Assembly: GCA_018340805.1 (NCBI GenBank) | Contig: JACMZG010001870.1 | Coordinates: 17,376,009 to 17,440,008 of the forward strand | Length of the DNA: 64,000 nucleotides | Source of the DNA: Microvelia longipes | Lineage: Eukaryota; Arthropoda; Insecta; Hemiptera; Veliidae | Direction: 5' to 3' | In this document: positions 21,363-33,449 of the stretch, one piece after another | Layout: every line of letters starts with the position of its first letter | Position numbering within the stretch: position 1 is the stretch's first letter | Translations under genes and position numbers: made by a program | The notes under the pieces: model-generated | Told to the model about the DNA's origin: nothing | Databases searched by the model: none | The model's input: only the letters and a program-made list of their open reading frames with translations

Positions 21363-22589
21363 AGTCATTATTCGTCCTAATTTAAAGCTCTGTTTATGCT
21401 AACTTTTAAAATAATTTGGCACATTCCCTCATCCCCCGAAAAAATTGAGTAATGAGTAGTAATGCTACTGCATAGTGCAGGTTTTGAAGTATTGACCCTG
21501 ACCGGAAAGTTAAACATGAAATTATTTGGTTTAAACCGGATTGTTAAAAAGCGCGCATTTCAAAGGAATTTCCCGGCTTTCAGACCTCAGAGCCCGAATC
21601 ATTTATAGTTATAAACTTTAGTATAGTGTAAATATAACGATAAAAATATCACCGTTACGGACATTCAAACCTTGGAACCCTGGCTAAGACTACTTTGAAA
21701 TTAGTTCTCAACTTTCAGATCGGCTTCATTCAATCCAAAGACCCAATAACATAGAAAACGGAAAACTACTCGAAATTCGTTGTTTTTCAACCACACTTTA
21801 GTTTATCTGGTTATTTATTATGTTTTATCACCTTTATGGTTAGTTAGAATGGTTGTATCGACTCCGGACCGGTTTTATTCGAAAACGGTACCCTACTCAG
21901 AATTTGGTTTTTACAATCACACGAACAAGTCAGATGTCATGCATGTTTGGCTTGGCTTGGTTTGAATAGGCAAGACTAATAGCAAAGTCTCTATTCCATT
22001 TGATGAAGCTGCTTGAACAAATGTGAGTTAGACCCTTCTTTTTGTTAATTACATCATCATTTAATCATTGTATCATAAGATATCCTCTAAGTGGTCTCCA
22101 TTTCGATTCCACATTCGGAAAATCGGTTAATCGTTTATCACCATACGAGACACAATTAAAAATGTCAATTAAGAAAACAACACTCTTAAAAGAGTGTTTT
22201 ATAATTTACTAATTATATAGTTTGTATTATAAATAAATTAAGAATACAGTTTAACCAACTGCGGAAGTGGTAGAGGGTCGTCCATAATACGGGGATCCGT
22301 CAAGGTACACCCCTCATTCCTATATTATTTGTTAGTAATACTTGAGACCCGCAGACATGTAAATATATAAGTTAAATGATGTTTTCCTGTCAATATAATT
22401 TCTATTAAGGTAGTTACAATAGAAATAAACCCATATGGTGACAAATAGCAGGATGTTTACTTCCAAAATGAACCTATATCACTTTCATTTAGTTATTTTT
22501 TATTCGTGTATTTGTTACAGGTTTCAGACGAATAAAAAAATTAAATTAGTTATGACATTTATTTAAACAATGTGGCAAATTATTAATTT
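21363..22589. other. RepK copy 2 and unannotated flanks
   Basis: 21540-21715 shares gcgcatttc, ataacgataaaaat, attcaaaccttggaaccctgg and tactttga with 10735-10950 (RepK). The rest has no recognised content; the frame at 21780-21965 has no motif. Confidence 0.5.
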
Positions 22590-22860
22590 TTATCTTTTGT
22601 ATCGTAGGTAAAAAAGTATTGTGTTCGCAAAAAGTTAGAAACTTGGATTTTACCTGAAATTGCCTTCAATAATATGTCCTTTCAATTGGAATTATCTACT
22701 TCAGGTGTTTTTAAGACCTCCTGAGAGGTTTTTACAAAGTTGTCTGAATATGAATGTGTGTGTGTCTATTATTATTGCAGCTCCCAGTGGATATTATTAC
22801 TGGATATTGCACTATATAGGTTACTGTAATTTTATACTTATTATCAGATTATATTGATAA
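22590..22860 (+). mobile_element. RepA copy 4, head fragment
   Basis: taggtaaaaaagtattgtg, attatctacttcaggtgttt, ttaagacctcctgagaggtt, a (GT)n tract and agctcccagtggatatt follow the order of the RepA head blocks. The copy ends before the core. Confidence 0.65.
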
Positions 22861-24767
22861 TCGAAGAAATTCGTTTTGACTGTGACTGGTATATTAAAAA
22901 CAAGATAGGGTACTACAAGCAGTGTCGGAATATGTAGAAGGTGACCTGATCAATGTAATGAATTGATTCACACAAAATGGTAAAACTAAAATTTATTAAA
23001 TTAACATTAACTTCTTATAATTCAAGAACTCAAATCGTACTGAACTATATATCGTATCCTTTTCTGTGTCATATCATATATTATATTTTTCGTTAAATAA
23101 TCACGATAAAACAATTTAATTTCATCTCTATATTATTTTTGTCAAAAATAGTAAAAACTCCTATCCGGAGGAATCACTTAATACATAATTAGCGCAACAG
23201 TATAAAATAGACATCGGCAAATTCCTTCTAAATTACATTTCAATTGATATCATAAATTTTTCACGCATTACTACAAAAGAAATGTAGGGAATTAATTCAA
23301 TACTACAATAATAGACCAATCAGAAGATAAGCACAAACAATTGGATGATAATCATACCATACTAAAAAAACAAGGAGGCGAATATAATGTTATGTCTCAT
23401 AGTTAAAATACATTCAAGCGTAAATATTTCTTATTCTTGTATCCATAGTTGAACGAATAAATAGGCTTGCTTTTCTTTTCATATTCTTTAGCCATTAAAA
23501 TTATCTTTCTATTTTTTACATAAAGCCATCATATTTTTCTAGTTTAAAGAGAGAGTTCTATTACAGTATCATCAGCAAATCCAAAACTTTCCTATTTTAT
23601 GCATTGATAAAAGTAAAAAATGAAGTTAATAGATGAATATTCAAAAAAGCAGCCATTATAAACAGTGGTTATTCATTCCATGGTTTGTTTCCTTCTTCTC
23701 AGTACATTTTCTATTGGAATATTTTCAGTTGTTACAGTCACTGAACATGATAAAGAGCTGTATTAACATCAGATCTGAGATACTACCCGTTTCCATTCCG
23801 ATGTAGACCTGGTGATTTTGTTTGGTCATTTGACATTCTTATTGAGGAGAATTCAGTCTAATTCAGGTTAAATAATTGAGAGTTATAAGATTCCCTTGTT
23901 ATTTTTATGTAATGAGGGTGACAAAATGATATTCCATGATTTTTTTAGTTTGCAATATTTCTTCATTATTATTTCAGTACCAGTAAGAAAAAATTGATAT
24001 AAATACAGTCCTACAAATTATCTCTTTTATTTATCAAATTTAGGGGTTTTTCTAAACCCCTAAGGGGTTTTCTGACCCCCATCTGGTCTGAGTTGTTTTC
24101 ATCATGATACCTGTCTGCGTCGCACATTACTCCTTCTATTTTTGTGCAAATAAATTGTGCTAATTGAAAATTTTCAAACCTTGTTAACCTTTCTCAAACA
24201 AAATTTAATTCACCTTTCAATCAATAAATTGTTAATAATCGAAAAATTGATCAATGGAGTTGAAAATTGTTTTAGTTCCTCATTAGTTATTCGTTTTAAG
24301 CATTTTTAGGACGTTATGAGTAATTTGTATCATGTCGTCTGTGTGTGGGTGTGCGCTTGTCTGTGTTACGGAAAACTCCTGCTATATTGTGATGGAGGAG
24401 GAATTTTCGCCCTTGACGTTGGGCTAACTTTTTATTTTGATGTCGAGCTTATCTAGGCCGAAGTTATTACACCTTAAAAGTTACCTAACTTTTTATTCTG
24501 AGCTTGAACGAGAACGTAGTAACACGACCTTTAGGTTTTTCCCTCAATGACACTCTAAGGACATGAAAAGCGAATCCAAATTTGAGAGAAAATGTCGTAA
24601 GGTAACCTGCACCCCAGTTTTTATTAACTTATTTATACTGGCTTAAGTAAATGACATGTACTACCCTATTCCTCATGGCACCTCTTCAGTTTTAAATTGC
24701 CCCACCCATTTCGGTAAGCAAATTGACTTTGAAAAAATTTGTAAATAATTTAATCCAAAGAAAAAAA
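22861..24767. other. unannotated AT-rich DNA
   Basis: No open frame of note. A perfect 9-bp hairpin, TAGGGGTTT / AAACCCCTA with loop TTCT, is at 24041-24062. Near 24424 and 24483 the phrase ctaactttttatt recurs, a small local duplication. Confidence 0.5.
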
Positions 24768-25110
24768 ATTAAGAGTCTTACTACAGAAAACTTTGTTTAT
24801 TTACAAATTACGCAAAGCGCTTTCGACCAAACAAGAGGGTCATCATTAGTGCCTGAAAACAAATAAGAGAAAACAAAAATAAAAAAAATAAAGATAGCAA
24901 AATAATAATAATAAATAAGCAAATAATATTTAATATTATATAATATTTAAATAATTTTTTATCATTATTTAGTTATCTTTGATTTTTTTAATTTATTTGT
25001 TTGTCAGATAGAAAGCGCTGTGCGTAATTCGTAAATAAACAAAGTTTTCTGTGAAAAAACTCTTTATTTTTCTTTTTTCGAAGATGGACTCCATTTATGC
25101 TCACCCAAGA
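24768..25110. mobile_element. RepC copy 2, inverted arms
   Basis: Left: cagaaaactttgtttattta, caaattacgcaaagcgctt, tcgaccaaacaagagggtca. Right mirror: gaaagcgctgtgcgtaatt, cgtaaataaacaaagttttc. Read from the minus strand the left arm gives ctaatgatgacc...ggtcgaaagcgctttgcg, the RepC core. The right flank aagatggactccatttatgctcacc (split here as aagatggactcc / atttatgctcacc) matches the flank of the 10.1-kb copy. The spacer is A-rich and has AAT runs. Confidence 0.75.
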
Positions 25111-25529
25111 ACTTAATTTAATATATTTTTTTAACAACTTCACTACTAAACGTTATAGTATAATTCAGTATTAAATTACTGCGCATGTTCAGTCCCAAAA
25201 CCTTGAAATAACGACAAAAAATAAATGTATGGGAATTCAAACGTATTTAATTGTAGTTAATTTTTTGTCACAAAATAACATGTAGTACAAAATAATTGGG
25301 GAGTAAACCGAATGAAGTATTGAGTACGTACAAGGTTAGATAACTAGTTTGTCCTTTGAAATTATCATTGTTATAATTTTTATTTTAAAATTCGTGATTC
25401 TATAAAATAGACGTAATTACATTAATGGAAGTCGTGTAGTTTTTATGTATCTTAAAACATGCTGTGTGTATTCAATTGTATCTTCTGAGGGTTATATTTC
25501 ATGTTTATATATGAATTATAAACTTAAAC

Positions 25530-26095
25530 ATTCACTTTAGATTTCATCACCATATATACCACCTAATTGATCTACGTTCACTTTATTATTTTCACCATAT
25601 ATACCACTAATTGATCTACGTTAACTTTATATTTCATCACCATATATACCACTAATTAATCTATACGTTCACTTTAGATTTCATCACCATATATACCACT
25701 AATTGATCTACGTTCACTTTATATTTCATCACCATATATACCTAATTAATCTATACGTTCACTTTAGATTTTCATCACATATATACCACTAATTGATCTA
25801 CGTTCACTTTATATTTTCATCACCATATATACCACTAATTAATCTATTACGTTCACTTTAGATTTCATCACCATATATACCACTAATTGATCTACGTTCA
25901 CTTTATATTTCATCACCATATATACCACTAATTGATCTACGTTCACTTTATATTTCATCACCATATATACCACTAATTAATCTATACGTTCACTTTAGAT
26001 TTCATCATCATATGTACCACTAATTGATCTACGTTCACTTTATATTTCATCACCATATATACCACTATTTAATCTATACGTTCACTTTAGATCAA
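25530..26095. repeat. minisatellite, 45-bp units paired as 91-bp dimers
   Basis: About twelve units built from tttcatcaccatatatacc, actaattgatctacgttcac and tttatat. Alternate units read aattaatctatacgttcac, so the higher-order period is about 91 bp. Unit identity is high, with a few single-base slips, which suggests recent expansion. Confidence 0.9.
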
Positions 26096-27549
26096 TTAGA
26101 TCACAATACCAAAATAAAACTTACTTGTTCTCCTAAATTGTGGTGTTTGTCTACATTCTACACTATTTATTTTATTGCGAATGTAATTAGCGGATGTAAT
26201 TCCTAACGTTACTACACCTTACCGAATACTACTAACAATTACAGTCTCGGTAGCAAGTTGTGAAAGAAGTTTATCAAAACTCAAAATAATAAAAAGCTTT
26301 TTAAGAACCAGAATGAGCTATAAGTAAGGTTTCAGGGTTGTCAATTATTTCAATAGAGTCGGGAACTTCTTGTAGATTAAACCTAACTGAAGTCATAACT
26401 AAAAGTATTTGCTAGTGCTTAAGTAAGGGAGGCCTATTAAAAATATAGGAGGCGTGGGTAAAAATTAAAAAAAGTGTTAAAAATAGTTTCCTAAATAGCA
26501 TAACTATTTAGGACACTTTATAAGCTTTCTTTAAAGAAACAAAATTTGTGACTCTAAATATAACATTTGTAGTTAATAAAACCGATTTATTCAAGTAAGG
26601 TACAAAAACCTGAAAAATTAACAAAATGCGTATTATAATAATAGCGAAACGGTTTGGAATGGATATAAAAAAGGTATTTATTAATTAATAATACTAACAA
26701 AATACCCTGATTGTTGACAATATACAACTTAAACAATTTTTTGACAATTATATAAAAACACTGTTAAAATTAGCTGCTAGTTAGTTACAACTATATAAAT
26801 TAAACTTACTATGATTTGCTTGCAAACCCCAGCCTGGAACAAAAATAAACAGATTTGCATTAATTTTCTCTGAGGAAGTTTTGATAATTTTTCAGATAAT
26901 TCAAAATTTTGGGAGACTATAATTGACGATTAAGGTCTTCCGGTTGTACCGCGTCAACGTACATAATGAATTTGTCGTTTCGCTTCCACTGTGGGAGGCG
27001 GGAGGCATAACTGTCCTATTTAATTAATAACATTCCTTTGAAACTGTTCATTTTCACGTGTTGTAGAACTTATCCATAATGTACTACATCCCTAAAGATA
27101 TACGCGTCCCAAAGAGAAAGTAGTGAAACGTCGGCTTTGTCATAAAATTAACGCAAAGACCTAAAGTCGTCATAACTTTGTACAACCAAATAGATTTAAA
27201 GAAAGTATAACTAGTCCCTCAGAGTAATTAAAATCTTTTTAATAATTTTGGATGTAATAAAAGACAGGCATTAAATTTCTGATATACATACATATAATAA
27301 TTTATATACACACATATATTTACATGCATATAAATTAATACCAGTGTATATGGTATTAAAATACTGTAAATTTGTACATCACATGCATAAAATACCAGTT
27401 TTGGGACAGTCACCACCTGAGCAGATAAAAGTACTAACTTCCGGGGGCCATTATTTTTTTAGGGAATCTACGTCATTTAAAGGTCCAAAACAAAAAAAAA
27501 GAACTAAATACGTTCTTATAAGCTTGCGTGTTGTTGGGTGTATTTGTTG
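26096..27549. other. unannotated DNA
   Basis: A GC-richer patch at about 26935-27010 (ttgtaccgcgtcaacgtac, gtgggaggcgggaggc) has no open frame. The phrase tttgtacaaccaaatag at about 27177 is also found near 5193. No gene is supported. Confidence 0.45.
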
Positions 27550-27574
27550 GATATATATATATAATATATATATA

Positions 27575-27634
<60 letters not shown>

Positions 27635-27755
27635 TATAAAGTATAGAAAACAATAGAGACACTTTAAAAACATATACATTATAAAAAGTAACGTTTACTC
27701 GAATATATATATTATATATTATATATATTATATATATAATATTACATATATATAT

Positions 27756-27828
<73 letters not shown>

Positions 27829-27835
27829 CATTTTG
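27550..27835. repeat. two (TA)n arrays before RepE
   Basis: (TA)n at 27550-27640 and 27703-27830. The second array directly abuts the RepE palindrome, and another (TA)n starts at 28318 on its far side, so RepE sits inside what was probably one TA array. Confidence 0.9.
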
Positions 27836-28318
27836 ATACTACCGAGTTTTGCAAAACATGAATAGTTGACACAATATAATTGTGCGAGAGACACCAAGGA
27901 AATGTAACAAGCAAAATGCAATGCTACATCTGGGAACTGTTCCATCATTCGACATTCGTCATACTTGATGGCTCGACATAATGTCATGTCCACTCTGTTT
28001 CGTTATACGTCTAACTCATCAGGGCGCCGACAGAGCCTGAACTCACTCTTACCTTCAATTAATTCCGAAGAATATAATGTTTTACTTGCCATACATGATG
28101 GGGGTAAGAGAGCACCGCTCGGCTTCGGAATTAATTGAAGGTCAGAGTAAGTTTAGGCTCTGTCGGCGCCCTGATTAGACGTAACGAAACAGAGTGGGAC
28201 ATGAATTATGTCGAGCCAAAGTATGACGAATGTCGAATGATGGAACAGTTCCCAGATGTAGCATTGCATTTTGCTTGTTACATTTCCTTGGTGTTCTCTC
28301 GCACAATTATATTGTGTC

Positions 28319-28319
<1 letters not shown>
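27836..28319. mobile_element. RepE copy 2, near-perfect 200-bp palindrome
   Basis: Arms of about 27866-28075 and 28130-28319 mirror each other: gacacaatataattgtgcga / cgcacaattatattgtgtc, caagcaaaatgcaatgctac / gtagcattgcattttgcttg, acagagcctgaactcactct / agagtaagtttaggctctgt. The leading gatactaccgagttttgc (27836-27853) lies only on the left and recurs alone at about 32884. There is no coding capacity. It may form a cruciform. Confidence 0.85.
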
Positions 28320-28392
<73 letters not shown>

Positions 28393-28452
28393 TGTGTGTG
28401 TGTGTTTGTGCGTGTGTGTGGGTGTGTGTATTTGTATGCACAATACACACAC
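28318..28452. repeat. (TA)n then (TG)n microsatellite
   Basis: TA repeats to about 28389, then tgtgtgtgtg-rich sequence to 28452. Frames on both strands here are artefacts. Confidence 0.9.
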
Positions 28453-29144
28453 ATCAATAATTTGTAATTATTGATTTACCTTTCCTATAATGTAGTGCAG
28501 AACTTAATATAAGCGAAGGCGAGTATAGTTTTAAAACACCTCAAGTATAAACATGTTTATTGAAAAAACCGGAAAATTGACAAGCAAGGTACTACTCCGA
28601 CAAGAGTTACTTCCGACTGTGAAGACAAACTGAAAACCAGAGCAAGTACTGGATTAGCATTAGCAAGAAAATTAACGTTAAACTCGAAAATCCAAGTCAG
28701 GCAAAGTCTTTTTCCGATTTCTGTGTTATAGAATGTGTAAATTATATAAATTATTTTTTTTCTTTTCCTCATTTAGACTGTGTTATTGCAAAAAAAACCG
28801 AAACCGGAATGTCACCGGAATTATCCGTATTAGGTGTTTTTTAGGCCTCCTGAGTGGTTTTCACAAAATTGTTTGTATTGTTTGTATCATCGTATAGCTC
28901 CTAGTGTATTTATGCTAGAGAGTTGAAACTTTGTACTAAATCAGTCTATAAGTATAGTTGAGATATCTGGAAAATATTTTTTTTTATCGAATGTCTTGAG
29001 TACGTTTATAAAAATATTTAAAATATCGGAAAATAATCCAATTGATTTGAAAGGCGGTACAAGAATAAACCTTTACTTAATTTATAAGTACACCAAGCTT
29101 TGCTTCAATATAACAAGTATATATCCATGATTTTGTTGAATCAT

Positions 29145-29200
29145 AAAAGTTAAGCAGCATTGAGCGTATTCAGTGCCTGGAAGGATGACCACTTGGAATA
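29145..29200 (+). promoter_or_regulatory. 5S rRNA-like internal promoter segment in RepA
   Basis: agttaagcagc, cagtgcctggaaggatgacc and acttggaata align with insect 5S rRNA boxes A, IE and C, in the same order and spacing as the 16.5-kb copy but with different substitutions. Confidence 0.7.
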
Positions 29201-29379
29201 AAACGGATATATTTATACCATCTGAGGACGTGCGGATCGATTCTGAAGACGTGTTAAATTTGGTACGTAGTACAAATTTACTATAAGTAGTAAATTGTGG
29301 ACGTAGTATAAATTTGGCGAATTTTATATTCTGGGGACGAATATAGCGAGTCCGAAGTAGGGAAGATGAGCGTAGCGAT

Positions 29380-29803
29380 TGATTGATTACTGATTTATTT
29401 AACCTCGCAGAATTAGGACCATAAGGTCCTCTCTTCCATTCAACGTGGATAAATTTTCAGCCGATTTATTTATTAAAATTACATAAAATACATACAATAA
29501 AATATTACAACAATATGCAAAATTATCTTTTTTATACAATAAATTTATAGTTTTAACTATGAAATCTTACTCTATAAAAATCCTTAACTTAGTTATTTAA
29601 TAGCTAATTTCTTTTAATTATAGTTAATTTAGTATCATTATATTTTTAAAATTATAATTATAATAATTTTTTTTAATACAATTCGTATAGAAATAAGACA
29701 TTAAAATGAAAATTTGCAAAATTTTCATTCAGATTATTATTGTCAGTTGGACTGATTCCACTTCTATAACATTACATTTTTATTTATTATTTAGAATATG
29801 TTT
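29380..29803 (-). mobile_element. LINE 3' end inserted in RepA
   Basis: On the minus strand the insert ends ggaccttatggtcc, taattctgcgaggttaaa, taaatcagtaatcaatc. The gaggttaaataaat ending with a short simple-repeat tail is typical of Jockey/CR1-type 3' ends. The two flanks rejoin as RepA. Only non-coding 3' sequence is present. Confidence 0.7.
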
Positions 29804-29862
29804 AAATCCGATGTAATTAGGAAAGGTTCTGAGATACCCTATACTTGATTTGATCATGATGA

Positions 29863-30600
29863 TTTTTCGACACTATTCTTGCACTTTGCTCTTATAATCT
29901 GGTTTCTGGCGTGCATCTTGACTGAATGAATGTACATATCTAGTTTTTTTTCAAGAGACATGCACCTGACTTTGATTTTGAAATGACTTCGTGCTCTTAT
30001 AAATCCAAATTCACATTACCACAATATCATTTTGCGTCAATTCTTTCCTTTCAAGTTTTAGGCACAACGAATAACTAACCACAAGAAAACACGATGTACC
30101 AATAAAAAGTCTGAAAATACTTAAACATTCAAAACTGATCCAAGAATCTTATCATCTCATTTTAAATTGTGCGTTGTCATTAATGAAAAAAAAAAACAAT
30201 TTGAAAATCAATTGCAGTGATTATACATTGTTTTTTGGAAAAGAAAATAGTTATCATTTGACGTCTCTCGAGGAAGGTCGTTTGCTTAATGATTAGTAGA
30301 ATTTACAGTAGTGCTCTGATGTAAGTATTAGACAAGGGTTTGATTCGTGATATGTTTAGTTAATGAACCTTGAATAGATTATATAGAAAAATATGAGAAG
30401 GGTCTATGTAGATGATGTACGAGTATATAGTTCTAGACACTTCTCATTGGTTAAGTAAAGCAGAACGATGAACGACCTAACAACTTGCTTCAACAGATTA
30501 ATAGGATTAACAGAAAAAGTATTTAAAAGATTCATGAAAATAAGAGGTGAAAAAATAAAATTAGTTAAAAAAGTAGCAGTGCGGCCATTAATGAGAAATA
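29863..30600. other. unannotated DNA upstream of the candidate exon
   Basis: No frame or repeat was recognised. GC content rises from about 30600 onward. Confidence 0.45.
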
Positions 30601-30759
30601 AGACAAATGGTAACGTTTAATTAATGATGAAGTGGGAACATTGGAAATTGAGTGGGGGGCATGACTTGTTGGGCGTTTCCGAGAAAGGCGGAGTTAAGTC
30701 AAGTAAAATTGGGAGTTAGGCGGAGTTACTCGCGTGTCTAATGTACCTGAAGAAGGCGG

Positions 30760-30893
30760 TATCGTATTACTCCCCACCTTGACTCATCTGATCTACACTT
30801 CAGTAGTCCGTACGTTGTGATAGTGCGTGGTGCTTCGCGCCGCTCTATAGCGTATATTATTATAAATATTAAAGGTAAAGCATATCGATAATT
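30760..30893 (+). promoter_or_regulatory. candidate core promoter and 5' UTR
   Basis: A CpG-containing stretch (gtacgttgtgatagtgcgtgg, here split gtacgttgtga / tagtgcgtgg) precedes the ATG. TTCAGTAG with A at 30802 resembles the arthropod initiator TCAGT. GGTGC at +28 to +32 matches four of five positions of the DPE consensus. There is no TATA box at -30. The initiator word is short and could be chance. Confidence 0.3.
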
Positions 30894-31080
30894 ATGACGG
30901 CCACGAGTAACCAGGCCGCTCAGACCAAGAGATCCGATTTCAGCGTATCGAGTCTGTGCCGTAAATCTCCCGATAGAACTGTTACGGATTCGCCGGGAGC
31001 AGACGCAGTCGTCACAGCCACGCACTGGCCTGCAGCTGGTTTGCCAGCGCCGGCTCCTATCCTTCCTCCTGCTCCGCCTG
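30894..31080 (+). CDS. candidate first coding exon of a transcription-factor-like gene
   Basis: The ATG at 30894 opens 62 codons plus one base, ending at 31080 just before GTAAGT, a consensus splice donor (phase 1 intron). The peptide begins MTATSNQAAQTKRSDFSVSS. FSVSSL at residues 16-21 resembles the eh1 motif (F-S-I/V-x-x-I/L) by which homeodomain, T-box and forkhead factors bind Groucho. It is followed by a basic RKSPDR, then an alanine/proline-rich stretch (residues 47-62, LPAPAPILPPAPP). The exon is markedly GC- and CpG-richer than its surroundings, as expected for constrained coding sequence. No DNA-binding domain is encoded here, and I found no downstream exon in this window, so the family cannot be named. 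A chance GC-rich open frame is the alternative. Confidence 0.5.
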
Positions 31081-31725
31081 GTAAGTCAACAAATGTCATG
31101 TTTTACCATTTTGTTACGCTTTGGTTTGAAACATTATTTTGGTTCGATATTTTTGAAGAAAGTTTTTAAAAAATTGTAAATATTTCAATAAGCCTTGTGT
31201 GCTAAGTATAAAACTATCAAAAATACCCAACGAAATATCAAAAGCAATAACATTTTATTTTAAGTCTTACGACATAGATAATTAGGATTATGTCTATCTT
31301 TGTATTAGATTAGCATAGAATTATATTAATAATTTAAGATCAGCGCATCTTACTTTCAACATGGTATTCCATATAATTTTACTAATGTATCTACCAATTA
31401 CTTACTCTTAATTAAACTGCCAATTTCAAACCTACACTCACTGTTAACTTTTTCATACTTACTTAACTTAATCATACTTACTTAATATTAATAATTCTTT
31501 TATCTCTTCACTTCATGTACGTAATAATTACTTGAAAATATCAAGAATTATTTATTCATTTTATTAAACGATAATATAATAACTTAAGTATGCATAAGAA
31601 GTGCGAATCATACATTACAAAAAATGCCGTCGGCAAATTATTTATCATATTTTGTTCTCAGTGATTATTAAGTATTAACTCATTATAAAATACCTAAATT
31701 TTAACTTGTTTGTAAACACACTCAC

Positions 31726-31758
<33 letters not shown>

Positions 31759-31766
31759 ATATATAT

Positions 31767-31808
<42 letters not shown>

Positions 31809-32560
31809 TGTGTGTGTAATATATAAAGGCTAAATAAATTTAAAAATAGCTTATCAAGTAAATAAAAGGTTTTAAAAACAACTATTCAGTATTCGGTAAC
31901 AACTTGAACTATTTACTTGTTTAGGACACTAAATAGCAAATCAAATAAGAGAGACTTGCGTATAAGAATAATTAACAATTATAATTTTGTTTTAGTATAT
32001 GTATGTTAATTTTAAGTTACGTTCTACTGTTAAATTGCTGTTAATATACGTACTGTAATATACGTTAAGTTTTACTGTTTAGTTTAGTAATCCTAAAATA
32101 AACAGTAAAACTTAACACCTGGAAGTCCAGAGGGGTATCTAGAAAGCTAATTGTGAGATCTTGAACCAATAGTCAAAGCATTACCTATCCGGTAATAATT
32201 TGTTTATATAAGATTATAATAATTTCATTGATGAATGGGACTTGGTCATTATGAAGCGCTAGCTGTAAATAATGCGGTAGTCTTATAAACTATACTAAAT
32301 TCTAAAAGCAGGAATAACAAGCACCGTTTAGCTAAAGCTGCAGGCGAGAAACCAAGAGCAACCATCAAGGCCTCATACTAGACTAAACAATGTAGTATCA
32401 AGGAGTAAATATACATACTCCTTGGTACTATTAAGAACGTGCTACATACTTCAGGATCTTATAAGACCTTGTGCTATTTCGAAGGTTTATAGTAGTTACC
32501 TGCGACTTTTATGAAAACCCTAAAAAAACTATTTCATAGTTGTATATGTATTAAATATAT
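31081..32560. other. possible first intron; contains (TA)n and a hairpin
   Basis: It begins GTAAGT. (TA)n runs 31735-31810. A 15-bp stem with one mismatch, TAGTATCAAGGAGTA (32393-32407) and TACTCCTTGGTACTA (32416-32430), has an 8-base loop. No exon was recognised. Confidence 0.5.
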
Positions 32561-32755
32561 TAGTAAGCTTATCTTATAACATCATTATGAGTGCAGTTGG
32601 TGGAGCACTGCATTATTGGTTATTATCACTAATGAGAAAACTCAATCTCTCCACAATAACATTTATTTATAACTAAGCAGCTTTCAACCTTAAGAGGTCA
32701 TCCTCAGTGACTACAAACATGTAAAATGAACATTAAATTACTAAGTCAAGCAACA

Positions 32756-32880
32756 GTCGTTTACACACTATTGTTCTAGTTAGGATAAGTATATATATTG
32801 AAATTATCTGATAATTATTACATAATTTTCAACGAAACTCAAGTTTATATTTCAATTTAAAGCATAGAATAACTATATCA
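32756..32880 (+). repeat. direct repeat, left copy (right copy 34497-34620)
   Basis: gtttacacactattgttcta, gttaggataagtatata, aattttcaacgaaactcaag and atttaaagcata recur in the same orientation at 34497-34620 with about 10 percent differences. Together with aagcttatctt words at about 32566 and 34445, this suggests a segmental duplication that includes or flanks the RepC arms. Confidence 0.75.
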
Positions 32881-33449
32881 TTTGATACTACCGAGTTTCG
32901 CAAAACAAAAATAGTTAACACAATTCTCTCCCATAATTATATAGAATTACCAGTTTGTAAGTTTTAGTTTGCTTGATTTTTTTAAACAATATTTCCTTTA
33001 TCTATATAAAAATCATAATAGCAGAAAACTTCTTATTAATATTATAATAATACAAAAACTTATAACTACTAATACTAAAATTATAACCTTTATTTTTAAT
33101 AAAGATAAAAAATAAGTAATAAATAAAAGAAAATGAGTAAGGGAGGATAGAAATATATAGGTTTAATAGATAAAATATAAGTAATTAAATAATAAAGAAA
33201 TATAAGTATATAATAATATAATAGTTTTATTTTAAATGTATGTCTTTAAGAAGTGTGTGTGCTTGTATTGAAAAAGTACTCTTTACTTCAAGGCATTAGC
33301 CTTGCGTCGCACTCTTTATAGTGGGAAATTGTTTTAGAAAATTTGTTATGTTTGTATTATATTATTTTAATAGTGAGTGTTTTTATTTATTTTTTTGTAT
33401 CTTATTATTTAATTGTTTTATTTTTTATCTTTTTATTATTTATATTATT

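Larger units (their letters stand above)
28755..29862 (+). mobile_element. RepA copy 5, split by a LINE 3' end
   Basis: Head tttcctcatttagactgtg, a taggcctcctgagtggtttt block, agagagttgaaactttgta, the ttgaaaggcggtacaag region, the 5S-like block, accatctgaggacg, the ctgaagacgtg / ggggacgaatatagcgagtc tail phrases and gggaagatgagcg. After the LINE (29380-29803) the end resumes as aaatccgatgtaattagg and ctatacttgattt, aligning with the 62.66-kb copy end. Confidence 0.8.

Noticed and set aside
25530..26095. CRISPR array
   Set aside because: Units are contiguous 45-bp tandem repeats without unique spacers, in a eukaryotic setting.
30738..31025. 95-codon minus-strand frame opposite the candidate exon
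   Set aside because: The plus frame has the ATG, eh1-like motif and GTAAGT donor; the minus frame is a by-product of GC-rich sequence.
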